NCBI GenBank assembly: GCA_946405675.1
Contig: CAMJIC010000055.1
Span: 1-13,098 of the forward strand
Reading direction: 5' to 3'
Length of the DNA stretch: 13,098 bases
From: an uncultured Clostridia bacterium
Lineage (GTDB): Bacteria > Bacillota > Clostridia > Lachnospirales > Lachnospiraceae
Under the pieces are notes generated by a model. The model had not been told where the DNA came from, searched no databases, and saw only the letters and a program-made list of their open reading frames with translations. A program made the translations under genes and the position numbers. Positions 6,428 through 12,612 of the stretch are shown here, piece by piece (position 1 is the stretch's first letter; every line of letters starts with the position of its first letter).

Positions 6428-7447
6428 TCATCTGCCCTCTCCCTTCGGAGCCGGCTTTGCCGCCTTTGTCTTCTTCCCCTTCTTCCTGCCTGCTGCCTTC
6501 GCCCCGGATGCCGCATTCTCCTTCGGCCTGCGGTCCGGATGCCTGGTGTAGTAATACTCCATGCTGAAGGCCTTTTCCTTCTCATGACGCTCCAGGGTCA
6601 GGTTACGGTAGGCCCTCACGTTCCGGCTCCTTCTGCGGGAGGAAATGAACATAAAGATCATATAAAATGCTGCGATGATCCCGATCACGACCGGCAGCAC
6701 ATGAAGCGGTTCGATCTGGCTTGCGTCCGATGTCACACGGACCTCGCCTGCGTCCGGATTGTCGATCCTGTGTCCCCGCACCAACATGCGGTGCGAGTTG
6801 ATCCCGTAGGGCGTACAGGTGACCATCGTCAGGTAATCCTTCTTCGGATCAATCGCAAGCTCCTGCAGTTCATTGGGCAGGACGATCCGGATCTGGTCGA
6901 TCTCGTAGGTCAGGGTCTCATCCAGAACCGTGATCTGAACGATGTCTCCTTCCTGAAGCTGATCCAGGTCGGTGAACAGCTTCGCGCTCGGCAGTCCCCT
7001 GTGCCCGGAGATCACGCAATGTGTGCCTTCCCCGCCCACGGGGAGGGATGTCCCTTCGATATGGCCGACCGCGATCTGGAGGACCGCCTCGTCCGTCCCA
7101 TGATAGATCGGGAGCGATACATTGATCTTCGGGATATCCACATATCCCATGATGCCGCTTCCATCGATATCAAGGACCGAGTTGTAAGTCTCCCGCTCCT
7201 CATCTGTCATGTTAAAGCGGCCGTCGCCCCTTTCCAGCAATGTCTTGTTATAGGCGCGGGCATCCTCAATCATCTTCTCATATTCCGCGTCGTCAATCTG
7301 TGAGACCTTCTCCGCGTACCCTGCGATCGCCCGGGACTGATGAAAGCTGTTCCACCAGTCGGCGAATGTCGGATAGACCAGCAGGCCGGCACCCGCCAGC
7401 AATATAAAGAGAAGAAACAGGGTGGTCCAATGCTTTTTCAACCACAT
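6428..7447 (-). CDS. srtC: Class C (pilin-polymerising) sortase
   Basis: This is a membrane cysteine transpeptidase that links pilins through Lys side chains. Counting from the ATG at 7447, the protein has 339 residues. An N-terminal membrane segment (about 9-25) leads to a linker, then GIMGYVDIPKI and the catalytic domain with His149 (VISGHRG), Cys211 (MVTCTPYG) and Arg220 (NSHRMLVRG). A second membrane helix (about 250-268) follows, the hallmark of class C, then a cytoplasmic tail rich in Lys and Arg ending KPAPKGEGR. I do not see the DP[FW] lid motif of many class C enzymes. The frame is also open to a GTG at 7480 (11 more residues) with a GGAG 14 bp upstream. I prefer the ATG because it overlaps the stop of a short leader frame as TGATG, but this is uncertain. 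Confidence 0.9.
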   Translation of the reverse strand: MWLKKHWTTLFLLFILLAGAGLLVYPTFADWWNSFHQSRAIAGYAEKVSQIDDAEYEKMIEDARAYNKTLLERGDGRFNMTDEERETYNSVLDIDGSGIMGYVDIPKINVSLPIYHGTDEAVLQIAVGHIEGTSLPVGGEGTHCVISGHRGLPSAKLFTDLDQLQEGDIVQITVLDETLTYEIDQIRIVLPNELQELAIDPKKDYLTMVTCTPYGINSHRMLVRGHRIDNPDAGEVRVTSDASQIEPLHVLPVVIGIIAAFYMIFMFISSRRRSRNVRAYRNLTLERHEKEKAFSMEYYYTRHPDRRPKENAASGAKAAGRKKGKKTKAAKPAPKGEGR

Positions 7448-7503
7448 CAGCTTCGTACCATCTTCGTCAATGTCCTGCACATGAATGTGCGATTCTCCAT
7501 CAT
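7447..7503 (-). CDS. Possible 18-residue leader peptide upstream of the sortase
   Basis: An ATG at 7503 opens a frame MMENRTFMCRTLTKMVRS whose TGA shares a base with the sortase ATG at 7447 (TGATG). A GGGG stretch lies about 8 bp upstream of the ATG. The arrangement would allow translational coupling. The peptide resembles nothing I know, and the frame could be accidental if the sortase really starts at the GTG at 7480. Confidence 0.2.
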   Translation of the reverse strand: MMENRTFMCRTLTKMVRS

Positions 7504-7540
7504 GAATCCTACCCCAATCCAGTACTTATATGGCAAGGCC

Positions 7541-8167
7541 TTACTCCATCCAGGGACCGTCGATGTCCTGTTCCTTGTACTTCGGCTCCCTGCCCTGCAT
7601 ATACCGGAAGGGCCACAGGCAGATCACCGCGCTCGCCGCTATGATCAGGAATGCCCACGCCGTATTCCAGTACATGGAGGTGAGCATCCCCATGATGCCG
7701 GAAATGAAGACTGCCTTTGCCATGATCCGGTCTGCCTTGACCGTGACCTCCCTGTCGGAATTGTCACCCCTCAGGACAACATCCGGGTCATACGGCATCA
7801 CACTCTCCATCGACATGCCCGGCGTTCCGAGCGCGTTCACCATCGCCTCATAGGGAACATCCACGCTCACATCCGATGTCTTATGGTCGATAGAAATGAT
7901 CCTGCTGATGGCTGCCTTGTTCCGGTCGTTCAGGTAAGCGACAATGTCGCCAGGCACATACGGATTCGACTCCTTGAGCAGGATCAACGTGCCTTCCGAT
8001 GCAGTCGGCGCCATATCCGAATTCTCCGCCAGTTCTACGTAATGTCCGCCAATCTGCGGCAGGACATCCCGCTGCGATCTCAGCATCGCGATCAGCGCGA
8101 CCGCAACGATCGAAACCACAAGCACGATTCCGGCACACACCCGGATAATGATCTCAGCAATCTTCAT
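7541..8167 (-). CDS. sipA: SipA-like signal peptidase homologue with replaced catalytic residues
   Basis: This 208-residue member of the S26 signal peptidase family resembles the S26B (archaeal/ER-type) branch. Residues 6-28 are an N-terminal membrane segment, and about 169-187 a C-terminal one. The box that normally reads S-M-x-P-T is D51-M-A-P-T here, so the nucleophilic Ser is Asp. The box that normally carries His or Lys before R-[VI]-I reads A-I-S88-R-I-I. The later GDNSDRE box (134-140) is kept. It is therefore probably inactive as a protease. Pilus-locus SipA proteins with an Asp in place of Ser are known from Streptococcus pyogenes and act as assembly factors; a similar non-catalytic role fits here. 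It is first in the pilus cluster. The start is uncertain: the ATG at 8167 has only GGGTGG upstream, and an ATG at 8188 is in frame. Confidence 0.8.
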   Translation of the reverse strand: MKIAEIIIRVCAGIVLVVSIVAVALIAMLRSQRDVLPQIGGHYVELAENSDMAPTASEGTLILLKESNPYVPGDIVAYLNDRNKAAISRIISIDHKTSDVSVDVPYEAMVNALGTPGMSMESVMPYDPDVVLRGDNSDREVTVKADRIMAKAVFISGIMGMLTSMYWNTAWAFLIIAASAVICLWPFRYMQGREPKYKEQDIDGPWME

Positions 8168-8276
8168 ACAGCCACCCGGTCTGGACATCCCGCCAGGCCA
8201 TCTCCTGACGCAGTCACGGCCAGAACGCTTCCCGCCAGACTCCATCAGGGTAAACTTCGCCTATTTATACGGTATT

Positions 8277-8282
8277 ATTATA
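8277..8282 (-). promoter_or_regulatory. Candidate -10 box for the pilus cluster
   Basis: The minus strand reads a consensus TATAAT, about 110 nt before the SipA-like start. The -35 position at 17-bp spacing reads TTCCAT, a poor match, so the promoter may need an activator or a different sigma factor. An overlapping TATAAA (8269-8264) is an alternative. Confidence 0.4.
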
Positions 8283-8571
8283 GCGTAAAGACAGCCTGCA
8301 TGGAATGTAATTTTGTCGCAATCGGAAATTTCAGCAGATTAGACAATGAAACGAAAAAGAAAACATTTCATTTTTTGATCTTTAAAGAGATTTGTCCGAA
8401 GAAATGCGGCAAATCAGAGAGAAATGCACTTTATCTTTTTATCACTGCGCCGTGCGAAAGTGCTATTTTCCGGCTCGGACTTTGGCAGATGCATTCAATA
8501 TGCCGATCGATTTTATTTTTTCAGAGTCGGAGTGGCCTGCCAGATAGCCCGTCTGTCAAAGTGGCAATTAC

Positions 8572-8597
8572 ACGGGATGTTCTTTGGAACAACCCGT
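8572..8597. repeat. Strong 11-bp stem hairpin in the pilus control region
   Basis: Arms 8572-8582 and 8587-8597 pair at 10 of 11 positions around a 4-base loop. On the minus strand it lies about 75 bp after the phosphodiesterase stop, and no U-run follows. It may help end or process that transcript, or be a protein-binding dyad. It is not a classic intrinsic terminator. Confidence 0.55.
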
Positions 8598-8671
8598 TTC
8601 CATTTCCAAAAATATCGCAAGCATTCCACTATTTCCGGTATTAAAATAGCTTTTTGGGAGGACACCGCCTG

Positions 8672-9586
8672 TCATTCGGGATCCGGGATGAACCGTTCAA
8701 AAATGCTCAGCCCTCCCTCGCGGTCAACGGTTTTCATTTCCTCCGGATCCCGGATCACCCAGTTCACCTGCTTTGCTCCCAGACGGTATCTGAGCCGCAG
8801 GAAAACATTCCGCCGGTCGCGATACTTACACGCGATGAAATCCGGCCTGGATAAGAGCCCCGGAACGTCGCACCACATCCCGAATGTCATCACATGCCCC
8901 CACTGACGCACTGCTGATTTGCTGCGCATGAAATTCTCCGTCAGCTGCCCCCGGATCACGTCCGGACGGTGAAACCGAAACCAGAGCACTGCCCTGGGGT
9001 CGAAGCTTTCTATGCAATAGTTCAGCTCCGGGTATCGGTCGATCATCTCCATCACACGAAGGCAAAGCGCCCGGACATTCCCCTCGCACTTCAGTTCGAT
9101 GATCAATGGAAGATGCCGGCCCCGGTTCCCGCTGACAGCATGGTCGCTTGTATACAGGCTCAGGACCTCTTCCAAAAGCGGGATCCGGCATGATGTTCCC
9201 AGAAGGCGGAGGGCAGAAAGCTCCTCCCAGGTCATTTCCTCGATCTTGCCGTCATATCCCGTCATGCGAAGAAGGTTATCATCATGAAAGACTGCCAGCA
9301 CACCATCCTTCGTCAGGTGCACGTCCAATTCAGAACCAAAGCCATGGCTGGCCGCGGCGCGGAAAGCCCTCATGCTGTTCTCCGGAGCGATACACTTGCC
9401 TTCACTTTTCCAGCGCGCGATATCCTCCGCCCACTGCGGCGGCCTTGATCCGGAGGGGGACGTCTCTTCCATGGAAATGGCCGGCTTTCGTGATGCCGAA
9501 AGTGGCTGGTGAAACAGCCCCCGGTGCGCATACCGATATCCCTGCAGATTCTCCCAACTGTTATTCTTTTCCTTTTTCATTCTCAT
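8672..9586 (-). CDS. Glycerophosphodiester phosphodiesterase family protein
   Basis: This 304-residue GDPD-fold enzyme should hydrolyse glycerophosphodiesters to sn-glycerol 3-phosphate and an alcohol. Visible motifs are YAHRG (His21, Arg22), PENS (Glu69), SELDVH (Glu86, Asp88), VFHDD (His101) and IIELK (Glu164, Lys166). Together these are the metal-binding and catalytic set of the family. The segment between HRG and PENS (residues 30-65) is longer than usual and Ser/Pro-rich. There is no signal peptide or membrane segment, so it is probably cytoplasmic. A GGAG lies 5 bp before the first ATG; the ATG two codons later is also possible. It lies 166 bp after the P-type ATPase gene and is separated from the pilus cluster by a long gap, so no link to pili is implied. 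Confidence 0.9.
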   Translation of the reverse strand: MRMKKEKNNSWENLQGYRYAHRGLFHQPLSASRKPAISMEETSPSGSRPPQWAEDIARWKSEGKCIAPENSMRAFRAAASHGFGSELDVHLTKDGVLAVFHDDNLLRMTGYDGKIEEMTWEELSALRLLGTSCRIPLLEEVLSLYTSDHAVSGNRGRHLPLIIELKCEGNVRALCLRVMEMIDRYPELNYCIESFDPRAVLWFRFHRPDVIRGQLTENFMRSKSAVRQWGHVMTFGMWCDVPGLLSRPDFIACKYRDRRNVFLRLRYRLGAKQVNWVIRDPEEMKTVDREGGLSIFERFIPDPE

Positions 9587-9752
9587 TCCCGCTCCAATTC
9601 AGGATCTGTCGCAAGATAACCTGTACGTCTTCTTTATTTTTCATCCGATTGAACGGTCAAAGATCAATCACATAATCCGTGCCACATAGCCCAAATGATC
9701 ATCCATCCAATCTTCTCTGTATATCCAGCATCAGAGATTCAAGTTCCTGTGG

Positions 9753-11864
9753 TCAGCCGGCAGCGCCCGGCACACCGCCCGGCACTGCCTTTCGGCGGTG
9801 CCCAAGCAGCCGCATCGCATTCAAAATGCACAGGATCAGGACTCCCACATCTCCGAAAATAGCCATCCACATATTAGCGACTCCCAATGCGCTCAAAACC
9901 AGGATCCCGATCTTGACGGCGATTGCGAAAGTAATATTCGCCCGGATGATCCCCATTGTTTTGCGGGCGATCCGCACCGTCTGCGCAATCTTTCTCACAT
10001 CGTCATCCATCAATACGATATCCGCGGCCTCTATGGCAGCGTCGGATCCGATCAGCCCCATTGCGATCCCCACATCCGAGCGCATCAGTACAGGTGCGTC
10101 ATTGATCCCGTCTCCTGCAAATGCAAGCGCGCCCTTTCCCTTCTCTTTTTTGATGAGCTGCTCAACAATCCTGACCTTATCTGCAGGAAGGAGCAGCGCG
10201 TAAACCTTGTCCACCCCGGCCTGCCGCGCAATCTCCTTCGCAGCCGATGCATTGTCGCCGGTCAGCATCACCGTCTCACTGACGCCTTCCTCCTTCAGGC
10301 TCCGGATCGCTTCCGGCACGCCTTCCTTGAGCACATCCGAGATCACGATCCTTCCGGCAAATGTCCCGTCACATGCAACATATACCACCGTACCGCCGCC
10401 GGAAGCATCCTGCCCATCCTTCCCGGCGCTGCCATCAGCAATCCGCCAGGGACTTTCCGGAATACTTTCCAAAACATTCTCTGAACCTCCTTCCGGAATG
10501 CTTTCTGGAATACTTTCAGAAGCACTTCCCGAAACCCCTTCCGGAAGACTGATTCCATATTTCTGCATGAGCTTTTCATTTCCCGCCAGGATCTGCCTGC
10601 CGTCGACGACTGCAAGGACGCCATGCCCCGCAATCTCCTCCGCCTGTCCGATCCTGGTCGTATCCTGGGAAATGTACGACTTTGGCGCTTCCTTCGCCGA
10701 AGCCTCTGCCCACGCAGCCCGGATCGACTCCGCGACGGGATGTGTCGAATAAGCCTCTGCGTAAGCGGCCATTTCAAGAAGCTGCAATTTCGGCTCGTCC
10801 GTCATACGCTCAAACTGATCCGACGGCGCGACCTCCGTCACCCGGAATTCTCCTTTTGTCAGCGTCCCGGTCTTGTCAAAAACAATCGTCTTCACCCTTG
10901 CGAGCATCTCCAGGTAGTTGCTTCCCTTCACCAGCACGCCGATCCGGGAGGCCGCCCCGATTCCGCCGAAAAATCCCAGCGGAACCGAGATGACCAGTGC
11001 GCACGGGCAGGACACAACCAGAAAAATGCACGCGCGGCGGATCCAGGAAATCCACGTCTGGGCGCCTCCCCCGAGGATCAGGGGCGGAATCACTGCGAGG
11101 ATCAATGCCCCGACCGTCACGATGGGTGTGTATACCCGGGCAAAGCGGGTGACAAAATTCTCAACCCGCGTTTTCATGTCCGTTGCATTTTCCACAAGCT
11201 CCAGAATCTTCGCGACCGTGGAATCCTCGTAACGCTTTGTCGTGCGGATCTTCAGCGTGCCCTTGCCGTTCACGCAGCCGGAGATCACGCTGTCCCCCGC
11301 ATGGACCGAGCGCGGCACAGACTCCCCTGTCAGCGCGGAGGTGTCCAGCATGGAGCTTCCCTCAATCACTTCCCCGTCCAGCGGAATCTTCTCTCCGGGA
11401 CGCACGACGATGGTCTCTCCGACCTCCACCTCGTCCGGGTCAACCTCCTCCGTCTCCTGCCCCCGTTCCACCAGCGCTGTCTCCGGCGCGATACTCATCA
11501 GCTGGGAAATAGACTCGCGGCTTTTCCCTGTCGCGTAATTCTGGAACAGCTCTCCGATCTGGTACAGCAGCATGACGGCCACCGCCTCCGGGTACTCTCC
11601 GATTCCAAAGGCCCCAAAGGTCGCAACCATCATGAGAAAGTTTTCATCAAATACCTCTCCATGGGAAATATTGCGGATCGACTTCCGGATCACATCCCAG
11701 CCGACGATCAGATAAGGAACGAGGGCCGTCAGCAGCCCAAGCCACCATCGCCCCCCGTCAAATGCACCGACATGCGCCAGAACCTCAAGAACAACAAAGC
11801 CCACCGCACCAAGCTCGATCCGCCGCAGCCACTTCTTCTGTTTTTTTGTCAATTTTCCAGTCAT
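9753..11864 (-). CDS. P1B-type heavy-metal ATPase (Zn/Cd/Pb exporter type)
   Basis: This 703-residue membrane pump exports divalent soft metals using ATP. The signature set is complete: LTGESVP (178-184), the metal-binding SCPCALV (285-291), the phosphorylated Asp330 in DKTGTLT, STHP (373-376), GHGV (413-416), TGDN (535-538) and GDGINDAP (585-592). The CPC motif, Lys651 and Asp672 near MWMAIFGD point to Zn/Cd/Pb rather than Cu. It has no N-terminal HMA domain; a separate HMA protein is encoded 75 bp upstream. The nucleotide-binding domain carries an unusual low-complexity insertion at about 442-490. The C-terminal tail GGVPGAAG is odd, and the frame resumes for 17 codons after the stop. The operator upstream of the HMA gene suggests induction by metal. 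Confidence 0.93.
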   Translation of the reverse strand: MTGKLTKKQKKWLRRIELGAVGFVVLEVLAHVGAFDGGRWWLGLLTALVPYLIVGWDVIRKSIRNISHGEVFDENFLMMVATFGAFGIGEYPEAVAVMLLYQIGELFQNYATGKSRESISQLMSIAPETALVERGQETEEVDPDEVEVGETIVVRPGEKIPLDGEVIEGSSMLDTSALTGESVPRSVHAGDSVISGCVNGKGTLKIRTTKRYEDSTVAKILELVENATDMKTRVENFVTRFARVYTPIVTVGALILAVIPPLILGGGAQTWISWIRRACIFLVVSCPCALVISVPLGFFGGIGAASRIGVLVKGSNYLEMLARVKTIVFDKTGTLTKGEFRVTEVAPSDQFERMTDEPKLQLLEMAAYAEAYSTHPVAESIRAAWAEASAKEAPKSYISQDTTRIGQAEEIAGHGVLAVVDGRQILAGNEKLMQKYGISLPEGVSGSASESIPESIPEGGSENVLESIPESPWRIADGSAGKDGQDASGGGTVVYVACDGTFAGRIVISDVLKEGVPEAIRSLKEEGVSETVMLTGDNASAAKEIARQAGVDKVYALLLPADKVRIVEQLIKKEKGKGALAFAGDGINDAPVLMRSDVGIAMGLIGSDAAIEAADIVLMDDDVRKIAQTVRIARKTMGIIRANITFAIAVKIGILVLSALGVANMWMAIFGDVGVLILCILNAMRLLGHRRKAVPGGVPGAAG
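10446..10535 (-). repeat. ESIPES-type repeat insertion in the ATPase N-domain
   Basis: Codons for about residues 444-473 contain short repeats based on GAAAGTATTCCGGAA, giving SESIPES, IPEGGSE and LESIPES. The tract, plus a Gly/Ser/Asp-rich stretch to about residue 490, splits the nucleotide-binding domain between LPEGV and VVYVACDG, where related pumps usually have a short loop. It is in frame, so the pump is probably still made. Confidence 0.7.
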
Positions 11865-11886
11865 CTCTGCATCACCCCGCGCCGCA

Positions 11887-11900
11887 AGCGCAGCTGCGCT
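11887..11900. repeat. Perfect 14-bp palindrome between HMA and ATPase genes
   Basis: AGCGCAGCTGCGCT equals its own reverse complement. It sits in the 75-bp gap, about 22 bp before the ATPase ATG. It could form a GC-rich hairpin affecting message stability or ribosome access, or bind a protein. Chance in a GC-rich gap cannot be excluded. Confidence 0.45.
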
Positions 11901-11939
11901 CTATTCTCTGTCACCGTCTGTATACGGATCTATCCAGTC

Positions 11940-12164
11940 TCACACCGCCGCTACGTCCATATCCGGCTCCATCCGCCTGCAGACTGCAAGGACATCCTTC
12001 TCAACCGCTTCAAACTCCGACTCATCCGCCTCAAGCGTCAGCTTCTGGGTCATATAATTGACCTTCGCATTGGAAACACCGTTCACTTCCTTGATCGCGT
12101 TCTCCAGCTTCAGCGCACAGTTCGCGCAATCAATCTCATCCAGCTTATACTTTCTCTTCATCAT
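11940..12164 (-). CDS. Stand-alone heavy-metal-associated (HMA) domain protein
   Basis: This 74-residue protein is one ferredoxin-like HMA domain with the metal-binding pair Cys13 and Cys16 in IDCANCA, then the usual LENAIKEVNGV helix and a VNYMTQKLTLE strand. It should bind a soft metal in the cytoplasm and may deliver it to, or regulate, the neighbouring P-type ATPase, which lacks this domain. The Asp just before CxxC (DCANC) is typical of Zn/Cd-type domains rather than Cu types. A strong Shine-Dalgarno (GGGAGG) precedes two consecutive ATG codons; I use the first. It lies about 165 bp downstream of an ArsR/SmtB-type operator, so metal induction of both genes is likely. Confidence 0.88.
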   Translation of the reverse strand: MMKRKYKLDEIDCANCALKLENAIKEVNGVSNAKVNYMTQKLTLEADESEFEAVEKDVLAVCRRMEPDMDVAAV

Positions 12165-12178
12165 CGTTCCTCCCGCTC

Positions 12179-12213
12179 CGCTCTGAAGCCACCACAGCGT
12201 TCTGAAGCCACCA
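12179..12213. repeat. Short direct repeat in the HMA leader
   Basis: The 13-bp TCTGAAGCCACCA occurs at 12182-12194 and again at 12201-12213, a 19-bp offset, with near-identical CGC/CGT just before each copy. It lies shortly upstream of the HMA ribosome-binding site. The function is unknown; it may be a slipped-strand duplication. Confidence 0.6.
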
Positions 12214-12329
12214 TTAAAAAAGAATACGCCACTGGAAGGATGCCGTTAACACCGCATTTCCGAAGGCTCCTTCCGCAGACTTCCGCACACTCCAGGCGGC
12301 CAGTTCCATACATTACTTCAACAGGCATT

Positions 12330-12351
12330 CATATGAACGTTCATTCATATG
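12330..12351 (-). promoter_or_regulatory. ArsR/SmtB-type metal-responsive operator
   Basis: CATATGAA (12330-12337) and TTCATATG (12344-12351) are perfect 8-bp inverted arms separated by 6 bp. This is the layout of operators bound by CzrA/SmtB/CadC-like ArsR-family repressors (ATATGAA-N6-TTCATAT). A minus-strand -10 box TATGAT (12364-12359) lies 7 bp upstream, so the operator would cover the transcription start. Binding would block transcription of the HMA protein and the metal ATPase until metal is sensed. No repressor gene lies in the window. Confidence 0.8.
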
Positions 12352-12358
12352 TTGTACG

Positions 12359-12364
12359 ATCATA
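12359..12364 (-). promoter_or_regulatory. Candidate -10 box of the metal-export operon
   Basis: The minus strand reads TATGAT, a five-of-six match, directly before the ArsR-type operator. No good -35 box sits at 17 bp; TTGCAT lies 20 bp upstream and fits better with an overlapping TAATAT. A leader of about 190 nt would separate the start site from the HMA gene. I see only the short direct repeat in that leader. Confidence 0.45.
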
Positions 12365-12424
12365 TTACTACCAATCTCTGCGGAATGCAAGGGGTATCAG
12401 AGAATCCCTGAAAATATTTTTCAA

Positions 12425-12569
12425 TCATAGGATCAATCGTTCGACTTGCAATGCTTCTACCTTAATGAGACCGATATCCGCTGTTATTACAGGAGCCTGA
12501 CAAACAATAGCTGTAGCCGCAATCTTCTGGCAAAAGACGTATTCTCTCCGCTAAGGTTTCATATGACAT
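12425..12569 (-). pseudogene. Remnant of a VapBC-like toxin-antitoxin pair (internal deletion)
   Basis: An ATG at 12569, with AGGAG 9-10 bp upstream, opens a 35-codon frame beginning MSYETLAERIRLLPEDC. This resembles the N-terminus of DUF2281-type antitoxins, but the frame turns to nonsense after Cys17. From about 12526 another frame reads KIAATAIVCQAPVITADIG and ends ALQVERLIL at a stop at 12425. That matches the usual C-terminal end of PIN-domain (VapC) toxins. The simplest reading is one deletion joining the start of the antitoxin gene to the end of the toxin gene, with the junction near 12519-12535. Both calls rest on remembered family patterns in short segments. The fragment lacks the PIN active-site acids of the N-terminal half, so it should be inert. 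Confidence 0.5.
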
Positions 12570-12612
12570 AAACATCGTCTCCTGTCAATCATTACAATTT
12601 ATTTCAATGTCT

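Larger units (their letters stand above)
8168..8671 (-). promoter_or_regulatory. 504-bp AT-rich intergenic region upstream of the pilus cluster
   Basis: This long gap divides the phosphodiesterase gene from the pilus cluster, which probably makes it the main control region for the pili. It holds a TATAAT box (8282-8277) and a strong hairpin (8572-8597), both annotated separately. There is also a GCACTTT/AAAGTGC inverted pair (8426-8432 and 8457-8463) and a GATTTG/CAAATC pair (8389-8415). Several A/T runs are present. I see no gene or gene remnant in it. Confidence 0.5.

Noticed and set aside
8572..8597. Intrinsic terminator of the phosphodiesterase gene
   Set aside because: The stem is strong but neither strand has a T-run directly after it, so it was kept only as a hairpin.
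6293..8644. Long plus-strand open frames (336 and 434 codons)
   Set aside because: They run antisense to clear sortase and signal peptidase genes, are rich in His/Arg/Asp as expected of shadow frames, and match no family.
10623..12500. 625-codon plus-strand open frame
   Set aside because: It is antisense to the P-type ATPase and HMA genes, both of which show full sets of family motifs. Its composition is that of a shadow frame.
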